From Oscillospiraceae bacterium (GTDB taxonomy: Bacteria > Bacillota > Clostridia > Oscillospirales > Oscillospiraceae): 15,879 nucleotides of DNA. The position numbers were made by a program, and so were the translations under genes. The DNA lies in the NCBI GenBank assembly GCA_017501805.1, contig JAFVWG010000265.1, forward strand, positions 1 through 15,879, given 5' to 3'. Numbering within the stretch: the first letter of the stretch is position 1; every line of letters starts with the position of its first letter. Of the stretch, positions 6,365 through 13,328 are shown piece after piece. The notes under the pieces are model-generated. The model had not been told where the DNA came from. It saw nothing but the letters and a program-made list of their open reading frames with translations, and did no database searches.

Positions 6365-7867
6365 TCAGGGCCACTGCCCGGTGTACACCGTGTCCTTGTC
6401 CAGCGGGAAAATGGGGCGTATCACCTTTTGGTGATTCAGCTTTCGCAGATCGCCGGGGAACATACCGGGAGTATCCGCTCCGATGATCGCATCGGCGATC
6501 TCCCTGAAGTAGGCGCGGAAGTGGTTGCTGGACTTCAGCCCGACAATGGAATAATCCTTCATGTCCGCTCCTGTCATCAGATAGGGGCGGTCATCGTATA
6601 CCTGGAAGCGATTGGTGACGACGATAAACTCCACCTTGCCGCACCGCAGACGGGCGGAAGGACCGTAGTGCATCTGCGCCCCCCGATGAACGGGAGAAAC
6701 ACAGGTAAACTCTCCGTCGGAAAGCGCCAGCAGCTCGACCTCTGCCTGCAGAGGCTCGCCGTAGATGGGCAGGGTGTGTCCGCCCACCTCCAGACGGAAT
6801 CTGTCCCCCACCCGATGCCGATGGCACTCCGCTGCCGCGGCGGGATCCAGAACAGGTCCCATAATGCAGCGGGGCAGGTCGCGGCGGATCATCTCCCGCA
6901 GCAGATGCGTTCCGTCACCGGGACAGCCGGCGCCCGGGTTGTCCGCGCCCTCGTTGATGACAACATAGCCGTCCTTCACCGCCGCGAGCGCGGCGTCAAT
7001 GGCTTCGGAGGCGGAATAGTTCGGCTGGGAAAACTTTTCCCGCATATTCCAGATGTGGAGGGCGATCTCCTGCGCTTCCTTCTCCGGAACATAGCCGTCG
7101 GCAACGACCAGAACGGAGGCGCTCGTGTGCACGGAATCCGTGGCGGCAAAGGCGTGGAAGAAGGTGGCGTCGATCAGCCCGTGCTGCCGGACATAGTCGG
7201 CAACGTATTCTTTGACCTCCCTTCCCGCGCCGTCAAGGGTCGAGCCGCAGGCGATCGGGACAAGGAGCGGAAGCCGCCGAAGCGCCATTTTCGGGGTCTT
7301 CTTCCCCTCCAGCGTATCGAGGAGCGCTGCCGCCGCCGTATAACCCGCATCATAGAAATCCACGTGGGGATTGGTCTTGATCCCGAACAGACCGTCTGCG
7401 AGCGACACCATCTCATCGGTGATGTTGCCGTGAAGATCCAGACAGGCCATAATGGGCTTGTCGCCCACGACCTCGCGCATACGGCGCAGGAAATAGCTGT
7501 CCGCATCGTCGTAGCCGTCGGCGCAGCCCGCGCCGTGCATTGCGGCGCATACGGCATCGTATTCATCCGCCCGCGCCGTCAGTTCCGCGCAGATGTGGTC
7601 CATCGCCTCCTCGACACATTCGCGGCTCATAACAGGTCCCGCAAGATAGGCGCCGCCGCGGCTGATCGAATCCAGAGGCACCGCTGCGGCACGGCGCTCC
7701 GAAATCGCCGCCAGAATGCCGCTGAGTCCCGCCCGTTTTCCCGCGAACAGTTCTGCGATTTCGGAGCCGGGGATCCAGCCTCCCGATCCGATATCCGCAA
7801 GCTGTGCCCGACCGGCAATAAAGGTGTTGGTCTCATAACCGAGCTGAAAGATCGCAATACGTTTCAC
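6365..7867 (-). CDS. M81-family (MlrC-like) zinc metallopeptidase
   Basis: A 500-residue M81 peptidase; the founding member MlrC degrades linearised microcystin, but most members are uncharacterised amide or peptide hydrolases. Motifs in order: the N-terminal KRIAIFQLGYETNTF (2-16), AAMHGAG (108-114), LDLHGNITDEM (143-153, with the D-x-H metal pair Asp144/His146) and KTNPHVDFYDAG (164-175, third ligand His168). The 22-residue spacing from His146 to His168 is that expected of the family. The C-terminal MlrC domain follows. The frame is open to 8098, but GTG at 7867 is the likely start: the family begins 'MKRIAIFQ..ETNTF', AAAGGGTGG lies just upstream, and the alternative ATG at 7906 falls inside the predicted -10 box. 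No signal peptide is visible. Its stop abuts the lysR stop. The substrate is unknown. Confidence 0.9.
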   Translation of the reverse strand: MKRIAIFQLGYETNTFIAGRAQLADIGSGGWIPGSEIAELFAGKRAGLSGILAAISERRAAAVPLDSISRGGAYLAGPVMSRECVEEAMDHICAELTARADEYDAVCAAMHGAGCADGYDDADSYFLRRMREVVGDKPIMACLDLHGNITDEMVSLADGLFGIKTNPHVDFYDAGYTAAAALLDTLEGKKTPKMALRRLPLLVPIACGSTLDGAGREVKEYVADYVRQHGLIDATFFHAFAATDSVHTSASVLVVADGYVPEKEAQEIALHIWNMREKFSQPNYSASEAIDAALAAVKDGYVVINEGADNPGAGCPGDGTHLLREMIRRDLPRCIMGPVLDPAAAAECHRHRVGDRFRLEVGGHTLPIYGEPLQAEVELLALSDGEFTCVSPVHRGAQMHYGPSARLRCGKVEFIVVTNRFQVYDDRPYLMTGADMKDYSIVGLKSSNHFRAYFREIADAIIGADTPGMFPGDLRKLNHQKVIRPIFPLDKDTVYTGQWP

Positions 7868-7897
7868 GAAAGCCACCCTTTCGTAAGAATTCTCTGT

Positions 7898-7955
7898 ATT
7901 TATCATATATTCGCCGTGTTTTATCTTCAAATACCAAACATTGCATTTATCATAT
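7898..7955. repeat. Two copies of ATTTATCATAT in the M81 upstream region
   Basis: The 11-mer ATTTATCATAT occurs at 7898-7908 and 7945-7955, in the same orientation and 47 bases apart. The first copy covers the -10 box of the M81 promoter (TATGAT on the minus strand). The second copy may be a duplicate promoter element or a regulator site; no good -35 accompanies it. Confidence 0.35.
7902..7930 (-). promoter_or_regulatory. Promoter of the M81 peptidase gene
   Basis: On the minus strand, -35 TTGAAG (7925-7930; 4 of 6) and -10 TATGAT (7902-7907; 5 of 6) are spaced by 17 bases. The predicted start near 7895 leaves about 28 bases before the GTG start and excludes the in-frame ATG further upstream, which lies within the -10 box. 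Confidence 0.5.
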
Positions 7956-8021
7956 AACACAAAACGAATGAAAGAGAGAAAACGGGACGGAGAAAAAACG
8001 CAAAAATAAGCGCGAAATTGA

Positions 8022-8050
8022 TTGACACGAAACGCTTGCGGTGGTATAAA
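8022..8050 (+). promoter_or_regulatory. Sigma-A promoter of the pyrimidine operon
   Basis: A consensus -35 TTGACA (8022-8027), a 17-base spacer and -10 TATAAA (8045-8050). The A-rich stretch upstream (about 7990-8009) may act as an UP element. Transcription is predicted to begin in the GGG at 8055-8057, leaving a leader of about 135 nt before pyrC. This and the M81 promoter occupy the 322-base gap between the divergent M81 and pyrC genes. Confidence 0.85.
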
Positions 8051-8066
8051 TATAGGGATAAATCCT

Positions 8067-8152
8067 TCGCTCCCGCAGGGGGCGGCGGGATCCGACAAAA
8101 TATCTGTTCAGCAGAGCGATCTGCATGTGTTTTCGTGTAGTCCGTCTTGCCG
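8067..8152 (+). promoter_or_regulatory. pyr leader: anti-antiterminator and antiterminator of a transcription attenuator
   Basis: Mutually exclusive pairings are visible in the leader RNA. (a) A 5' hairpin: CGCUCCC (8068-8074) with GGGGGCG (8078-8084), loop GCA; alternatively UCCCGC (8071-8076) with GCGGGA (8085-8090). (b) An antiterminator: CGGCGGGAU (8083-8091) pairs over nine contiguous positions, three of them G-U, with GUCUUGCCG (8144-8152), the 5' arm of the terminator. Hairpin (a) hides the 5' strand of (b), so forming (a) frees the terminator. Between the antiterminator arms lies a small hairpin GCAGA-GCGA-UCUGC (8111-8124) with a GNRA loop. The 5' hairpin contains UCCCGCAGGGG, only partly like the PyrR motif UCCNGNGAGGY. 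Pairings were found by eye; the ligand is not known. Confidence 0.6.
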
Positions 8153-8170
8153 ATGCCGGCAAGCTTTTTT
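8146..8170 (+). terminator. Intrinsic terminator (attenuator) before pyrC
   Basis: A perfect 7-bp stem CTTGCCG / CGGCAAG (8146-8152 / 8157-8163) with an ATGC loop is followed by CTTTTTT. It lies between the pyr promoter and the pyrC ribosome binding site (AAGGAG, 8179-8184), so it can only act as a regulated attenuator for the downstream operon. Confidence 0.85.
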
Positions 8171-8189
8171 CATATCATAAGGAGAGAAT

Positions 8190-9389
8190 ATGGAGAAGAA
8201 GAGCGTACAAAAGTATATGTCCGAAGCGTCCATCGCCTCCTGTGCCGAGAAGGCCAAGGCGGTGTTTCCTGCTTTTTCTTCCGATGAATATGTTGTGTTT
8301 CCCGGCTTTTGTGATGTGCATGTGCATTTTCGCGAGCCGGGTTTTTCGTATAAAGAAACGATCGCGACGGGCTGCGCCTCTGCCGCGCGCGGAGGCTACA
8401 CCGCGGTGTGCACGATGCCGAACCTGAACCCCGTTCCCGACAGCGTGGAGAGCCTGCGCGAGCAGCTTGCCATCATCGAGCGCGACGCCACGATCGATGT
8501 GATCCCCTACGGCTCGATCACGGTCGGGCAGAAGGGCGAAACGCTTGCCGATCTCGACGGGATGGCGCCCCTGACGGTGGGCTTCTCCGACGACGGACAC
8601 GGTGTGCAGGATGACGATATGATGCGCCGCGCGATGGAAAAGGCAAAGGCGCTGGGAAAAGTGATCGTCGCCCACTGCGAGGTCAACGACCTGCTCCACG
8701 GCGGCTATATCCACGACGGCGCTTATGCAAAGCGCAGCGGACACCGCGGCATCTGCTCCGCAAGCGAGTATGAGCAGATCGCACGCGACATTGAGCTCAT
8801 CCGCGAGATCGGCTGCAGCTACCACGTCTGCCATATCTCAACGGCGGAGTCGGTCGAGCTGATCCGAAGGGCGAAAGCGGACGGACTGGACATCACCTGC
8901 GAGACCGCGCCGCACTACCTCATTCTGACGGACGAGGACCTGCAGGAGGACGGACGCTTCAAGATGAATCCGCCGCTCCGCGGCGAAAAGGACCGCGCGG
9001 CACTTGTCGAAGGCATCTGCGACGGCACGATCGATATGATCGCAACCGACCACGCACCGCACTCCGCCGAGGAAAAGTCCAAAGGACTTGAGAAAAGCGC
9101 CTTCGGCGTGGTGGGACTTGAAACGGCGTTCGCCGCGATGTACACCTACTTTGTAAAAACGGGGAAGATCACGATCAAGCGCCTTGTGGAGCTGATGAGC
9201 GAAAATCCCCGACGGCGCTTCGGGATCCCGGTGGGCGAGGACTTCACGGTCTGGGATCTGAACGCAGCGTTTACGGTCGACCCGGAGGAATTCCTCACAA
9301 AGGGACGCGCGACCCCGTTCGCGGGAATGGAACTGTATGGAAAATGCTTACTTACCGTAAAGAACGGCAAGCCGGTATATACTACTTGA
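8190..9389 (+). CDS. pyrC: Dihydroorotase, class I type
   Basis: A 399-residue zinc amidohydrolase that cyclises N-carbamoyl-L-aspartate to dihydroorotate. Motifs: DVHVHFREPG (42-51; metal His44 and His46, substrate Arg48), MPNLNPVPD (76-84), FSDDG (132-136), the histidines in AHCE (162) and CHISTAES (215), CETAPHY (237-243), MNPPLR (259-264), and the catalytic Asp in ATDHAPH (D287). Only about 40 residues precede DVHVH, and they do not look like the usual N-terminal beta-sandwich strand pattern of about 55-60 residues. Start ATG at 8190 has AAGGAG 5 bases upstream. It is the first gene of the pyr operon, directly behind the attenuator, and carB follows after 15 bases. All catalytic motifs are present, so an active enzyme is expected. 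Confidence 0.95.
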   Translation: MEKKSVQKYMSEASIASCAEKAKAVFPAFSSDEYVVFPGFCDVHVHFREPGFSYKETIATGCASAARGGYTAVCTMPNLNPVPDSVESLREQLAIIERDATIDVIPYGSITVGQKGETLADLDGMAPLTVGFSDDGHGVQDDDMMRRAMEKAKALGKVIVAHCEVNDLLHGGYIHDGAYAKRSGHRGICSASEYEQIARDIELIREIGCSYHVCHISTAESVELIRRAKADGLDITCETAPHYLILTDEDLQEDGRFKMNPPLRGEKDRAALVEGICDGTIDMIATDHAPHSAEEKSKGLEKSAFGVVGLETAFAAMYTYFVKTGKITIKRLVELMSENPRRRFGIPVGEDFTVWDLNAAFTVDPEEFLTKGRATPFAGMELYGKCLLTVKNGKPVYTT

Positions 9390-9404
9390 TGGAGGTTTGC
9401 AGAT

Positions 9405-12400
9405 ATGGCAAAAAGAACGGATCTGAAGAAAATTTTGATCATTGGCTCGGGCCCGATCGTGATCGGTCAGGCCGCGGAGTTTGACTACGCGGGCACACAG
9501 GCCTGCCTCGCGCTGAAGGAAGAGGGGTACGAGGTCATCCTCTGCAACTCCAACCCCGCGACGATCATGACGGACACCTCCATCGCGGACAAGGTGTATA
9601 TGGAGCCGCTGACGCTCGAATACATCGCGAAGATCCTTCGCTACGAGCGCCCGGACGCGATCGTGCCCGGCATCGGCGGACAGACGGGTCTGAACCTTGC
9701 GATGCAGCTTGAGAAGAAGGGCATTCTCCGCGAGTGCAATGTGCAGCTGCTCGGCACGTCCAGCGAGAGCATTGAGCGCGCCGAGGACCGCGAGCTGTTC
9801 AAGGAGCTTTGCGAATCCATCGGCGAGCCGACGATCCCCTCGCAGATCACCTACTCCCTCGAAGAGGCGAAGGAAGCCGCGAAGCAGATCGGCTATCCCG
9901 TCGTGCTCCGTCCCGCGTTCACGCTCGGCGGCACGGGCGGCGGCTTCGCCAATGACGAGGCGGAGCTTCTGGAGGTCGGCAGAAACGCCTTCAAGCTCTC
10001 TCCCGTGCATCAGGTCCTGATCGAGAAAAGCGTCAAGGGCTACAAGGAGATCGAATTTGAAGTCATGCGCGACGCGGAGGACAACGCCATCACCATCTGC
10101 GGTATGGAAAATGTTGACCCCGTCGGCGTTCACACGGGCGACTCCATCGTTGTCGCTCCCATTATGACCCTCTCCAAGGAAGATGAAAAAATGCTCAACG
10201 ACAGCGCCATCAAGCTGATCCGCGAGCTGAAGATCGAGGGCGGCTGCAACGTGCAGTTCGCGCTCAACCCGAACTCGAGCGAGTATTACCTCATCGAGGT
10301 CAACCCGCGCGTCTCGCGCTCGTCCGCGCTGGCCTCGAAGGCGAGCGGCTACCCCATCGCGCGCGTGACTGCGAAGATCGCGGTCGGTATGACGCTTGAC
10401 GAGATCCCCCTTGCGGGCGCGACGGCAGCAAAGCCGCCGGTGCTGGATTATATCATTGCGAAGCTCCCGCGCTTCCCGTTCGACAAGTTCACGCAGGCGT
10501 CCAACAAGCTCGGAACGCAGATGAAGGCGACGGGCGAGATCATGGGCATCGGCTCGAACCTCTCCGAGTGCCTGCTCAAGAGCGTGCGCTCCCTCGAAAA
10601 CGGTGCGTACCACTTCAACCATCCGAAGTTCGACGGGATGCAGAAGGACGCGCTGATCGACTACATCAGCGTCTTCCACGACGACAACCTCTTCGCCATC
10701 GCGGAGGCGTTCTGGCTGGGTGCGACGATCGACGAGGTCCACGCGGTGACGGGCATCACCCCCTTCTTCCTGGAGGCGTTCAAGCAGATCACGGACGCCG
10801 AAAAGAAGATCGAGAGCAACAAATTTGACGTTGAAACGCTCATCGAGGCGAAGAAGCTCGGCTTCTGCGACAAGTATATCGCGAAGCTTTGGAGCATTAC
10901 GGAGCGGGAGGTCTTCGACTTCCGCAAGAAGCACAACGTCTTCCCGGTCTACAGAATGGTCGACACCAGCCATGTGGGCGCGTACATTCCCTACTTCTAC
11001 TCCTCCTACACGGGCGAAAATCAGAGCCGCCTCGGCGATCGGAAGAAGATCGTCGTGCTCGGCGCGGGTCCGATCCGAATCGGTCAGGGCGTTGAGTTTG
11101 ACTACTCCACCGTCCACGCGGTCGCGACCATCAAAAAATCCGGCTATGAAGCCATCATCATCAACAACAACCCCGAGACGGTCTCCACCGACTACACCAC
11201 CGCCGACAAGCTCTACTTCGAGCCGCTGACGACGGAGGATGTGATGAACATCATCGAGTTTGAAAAGCCCGAGGGTGTCGTCGCCTCGCTCGGCGGACAG
11301 ACCGCCATCAACCTTGCCGAGCCGCTCCGCGCCCACGGCGTGAAGATCATCGGCACGGACTGCGACGCGATCGAGCGCGCGGAAAACCGCGACAGCTTCG
11401 AGAAGGTCCTGAAGTCCCTCAACATCCCGCAGCCGCAGGGCCGCGCGGTCACGAAGATCGAGGACGGCGTCGCCGCCGCAAGAGAGATCGGCTACCCCGT
11501 GCTCGTCCGTCCGAGCTTCGTTCTCGGCGGCAGAGCGATGCAGATCGTCAGCAACGAGGAGCAGCTTCGTCAGTACCTCCGCACGGCGGTCGAGATCGAC
11601 GAGGACAAGCCCGTGCTTGTCGACAAGTACATCCAGGGCAAGGAGGTCGAGATCGACGCGATCTGCGACGGACGCGACGTTTTCGTTCCCGGCATTATGG
11701 AGCTGGTTGAGAGAACGGGCGTCCACAGCGGCGACTCCATCAGCGTTTACCCGACCTTCTCCATCTCCGACAAGGTGAAGGGCACCATCCTGCAGTACGC
11801 GAAGAAGCTCGGTCTCGGCATCGGCATCGTCGGTCTTTACAACATCCAGTTCATCGTGGACAAGGAAGAAAACGTCTTCATCATCGAGGTCAACCCGAGA
11901 TCGTCCAGAACCGTTCCCTTCCTCTCGAAGGCGACCGGCTACTCCCTTGCGGACATCGCAACGGAGGTCATCCTCGGAAAGAGCCTCAAGGAGCTCGGCA
12001 TCTTCGACATCTATCCCGAAGAGAAGAAGCGTTGGTATGTCAAGGTGCCCGTCTTCTCGTTCAACAAGATCCGTGGTCTGGACGCCTACCTCTCGCCCGA
12101 GATGAAGTCGACCGGCGAAGCGATCGGCTACGACGACAAGCTCAACCGCGCGCTCTACAAGGCGCTGCAGGCTTCGGGCATGCGCGTGCAGAACTACGGC
12201 ACGGTCTTCGCGACCATCGCGGACAAGGACAAGGAAGAGGCGCTTCCGCTCATCCGCCGCTTCTACAACCTCGGCTTCAACATTCAGGCGACCGAGGGAA
12301 CGGCGAAGTTCCTCAAGGAAAACGGCATCAGAACGCACATCCTCGCCAAGATCAGCGACGGCTCGGAGGAGATCCCCGACGCGATCCGTCAGGGACACAT

Positions 12401-12578
12401 CGCGTATGTGATCAACACGCGCGATCCCGGCTCGACCGGGCAGGAGAGCGACGGCGCGGAGATCCGCCGCCTCGCCACGGACAACAACGTCACGATCTTC
12501 ACGGCGCTCGACACTGTCCGCGTTCTGCTCGACGTTCTGGAAGAGACAACGCTCACGATCTCCACGATCGATGCTTAA
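9405..12578 (+). CDS. carB: Carbamoyl-phosphate synthase large subunit
   Basis: A 1057-residue synthetase subunit making carbamoyl phosphate from bicarbonate, ATP and ammonia delivered by the glutaminase subunit. The expected tandem architecture is present. The first half has IGSGPIVIGQAAEFDYAGTQ (13-32) and a first ATP-grasp with RPAFTLGGTGGG (169-180). An oligomerisation region follows. The second half starts near residue 546 (LGAGPIRIGQGVEFDYS) and has a second ATP-grasp around RPSFVLGGRAMQIV (about 701-714). A C-terminal MGS-like allosteric domain from about 925 includes INTRDPGSTGQESDGAEIRR. Length is normal and no frameshift is seen. Start ATG has GGAGG 9 bases upstream, and pyrK begins 9 bases after the stop. 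The small subunit gene carA, usually immediately upstream, is not there: pyrC takes that place. Confidence 0.97.
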   Translation: MAKRTDLKKILIIGSGPIVIGQAAEFDYAGTQACLALKEEGYEVILCNSNPATIMTDTSIADKVYMEPLTLEYIAKILRYERPDAIVPGIGGQTGLNLAMQLEKKGILRECNVQLLGTSSESIERAEDRELFKELCESIGEPTIPSQITYSLEEAKEAAKQIGYPVVLRPAFTLGGTGGGFANDEAELLEVGRNAFKLSPVHQVLIEKSVKGYKEIEFEVMRDAEDNAITICGMENVDPVGVHTGDSIVVAPIMTLSKEDEKMLNDSAIKLIRELKIEGGCNVQFALNPNSSEYYLIEVNPRVSRSSALASKASGYPIARVTAKIAVGMTLDEIPLAGATAAKPPVLDYIIAKLPRFPFDKFTQASNKLGTQMKATGEIMGIGSNLSECLLKSVRSLENGAYHFNHPKFDGMQKDALIDYISVFHDDNLFAIAEAFWLGATIDEVHAVTGITPFFLEAFKQITDAEKKIESNKFDVETLIEAKKLGFCDKYIAKLWSITEREVFDFRKKHNVFPVYRMVDTSHVGAYIPYFYSSYTGENQSRLGDRKKIVVLGAGPIRIGQGVEFDYSTVHAVATIKKSGYEAIIINNNPETVSTDYTTADKLYFEPLTTEDVMNIIEFEKPEGVVASLGGQTAINLAEPLRAHGVKIIGTDCDAIERAENRDSFEKVLKSLNIPQPQGRAVTKIEDGVAAAREIGYPVLVRPSFVLGGRAMQIVSNEEQLRQYLRTAVEIDEDKPVLVDKYIQGKEVEIDAICDGRDVFVPGIMELVERTGVHSGDSISVYPTFSISDKVKGTILQYAKKLGLGIGIVGLYNIQFIVDKEENVFIIEVNPRSSRTVPFLSKATGYSLADIATEVILGKSLKELGIFDIYPEEKKRWYVKVPVFSFNKIRGLDAYLSPEMKSTGEAIGYDDKLNRALYKALQASGMRVQNYGTVFATIADKDKEEALPLIRRFYNLGFNIQATEGTAKFLKENGIRTHILAKISDGSEEIPDAIRQGHIAYVINTRDPGSTGQESDGAEIRRLATDNNVTIFTALDTVRVLLDVLEETTLTISTIDA

Positions 12579-12587
12579 GGTGATCGG

Positions 12588-13328
12588 ATGAAACAGTCGA
12601 TTTTCAAAATCATATCGAACGAGCCGCTCAACGCCTCCGTCTATAAGATGGAGCTTTCGGGCGACACGGCGGACTGCGTCTGCGGCGGCTTCGTCAATAT
12701 CGCGCTCACGGGCAAATTCCTCCGCCGCCCCATCTCCGTCTGCGATGTGGAGGGAGATATTCTGACGATCATCTACAAGGTCGTCGGCAAGGGCACGGAG
12801 CAGCTTGCGAAGCTGCAGTCGGGCGAGGAGCTCGACCTCCTCACGGGACTCGGCAACGGCTACGACCTCTCGCTTTCGGGCGAGACGCCGCTGCTCATCG
12901 GCGGCGGCGTCGGCGTTCCGCCGATGTACCTGCTCGCAAAGAAGCTGATCGCGGCGGGCAAAGAAGTCTCCGTGATCCTCGGCTTCAACACGAAGGACGA
13001 GATCTTCTACAAAAATGAATTTGAAGCCCTCGGCGCGAAGGTCACCGTCACAACGGCGGACGGAAGCGAAGGCATCCGCGGTTTTGTCACGGATGCGATG
13101 CGGGAGCTTTCCTATTCCTACATCTACACCTGCGGTCCGGAGCCGATGCTCCGCGCGGTCTATGCCGCGTCCGCCACGAGCGCACAGTTCAGCTTTGAAG
13201 AAAGAATGGGCTGCGGCTTCGGCGCGTGTATGGGCTGCTCGTGCAAGACCATCACGGGCTACAAGCGCATCTGCAAGGAAGGACCCGTGCTGAAAAAGGA
13301 GGAGATCTTATGGGAAGCTTACGTGTGA
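12588..13328 (+). CDS. pyrK: Dihydroorotate dehydrogenase B, electron-transfer subunit
   Basis: A 246-residue FAD and [2Fe-2S] protein that passes electrons from PyrD to NAD+. The FAD site is RRPIS (46-50), the flavin/nucleotide loop LLIGGGVGVPP (102-112), and the NAD-domain motif TCGPEPML (181-188). The iron-sulfur ligands are C209, C214, C217 and C229 in the spacing C-x4-C-x2-C-x11-C, exactly the PyrK pattern, ending in CKEGPV. Start ATG at 12588 comes 9 bases after carB; the upstream AAGGTGATCGG is a modest ribosome binding site, suggesting translational coupling. The 3' end overlaps pyrD by 19 bases. Its presence identifies the neighbouring PyrD as the NAD-linked class 1B type. Confidence 0.95.
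   Translation: MKQSIFKIISNEPLNASVYKMELSGDTADCVCGGFVNIALTGKFLRRPISVCDVEGDILTIIYKVVGKGTEQLAKLQSGEELDLLTGLGNGYDLSLSGETPLLIGGGVGVPPMYLLAKKLIAAGKEVSVILGFNTKDEIFYKNEFEALGAKVTVTTADGSEGIRGFVTDAMRELSYSYIYTCGPEPMLRAVYAASATSAQFSFEERMGCGFGACMGCSCKTITGYKRICKEGPVLKKEEILWEAYV

Noticed and set aside
6428..7957. Long plus-strand open frame opposite the M81 gene
   Set aside because: Antisense shadow; the M81 metal motifs are clear on the minus strand.
8055..8062. GGG at the predicted pyr start site as a pyrG-type reiterative-transcription switch
   Set aside because: In that mechanism the G run is followed by a pyrimidine whose shortage causes slippage. Here GGG is followed by A, and a structural attenuator explains the leader better.
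7868..8098. N-terminal extension of the M81 protein up to 8098
   Set aside because: It would run back through the M81 promoter, the pyr promoter and part of the pyr leader. The family N-terminus begins at KRIAIFQ, directly after the GTG at 7867.
8125..8427. Possible leader peptide starting at ATG 8125 in the pyr leader
   Set aside because: No ribosome binding site precedes it, and it runs out of frame deep into pyrC rather than ending before the terminator as attenuator leader peptides do.
9348..12398. Very long open frame (about 1016 codons) on the minus strand opposite carB
   Set aside because: It is the antisense shadow of carB, created by GC-rich codon bias. It is rich in Asp/Arg/Val/Leu with no recognisable domain, and the sense frame is unmistakable.
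13226..13309. Upstream start for pyrD at 13226
   Set aside because: This stretch is the out-of-frame end of pyrK including its iron-sulfur motif. The ribosome binding site and family N-terminus place the start at 13310.
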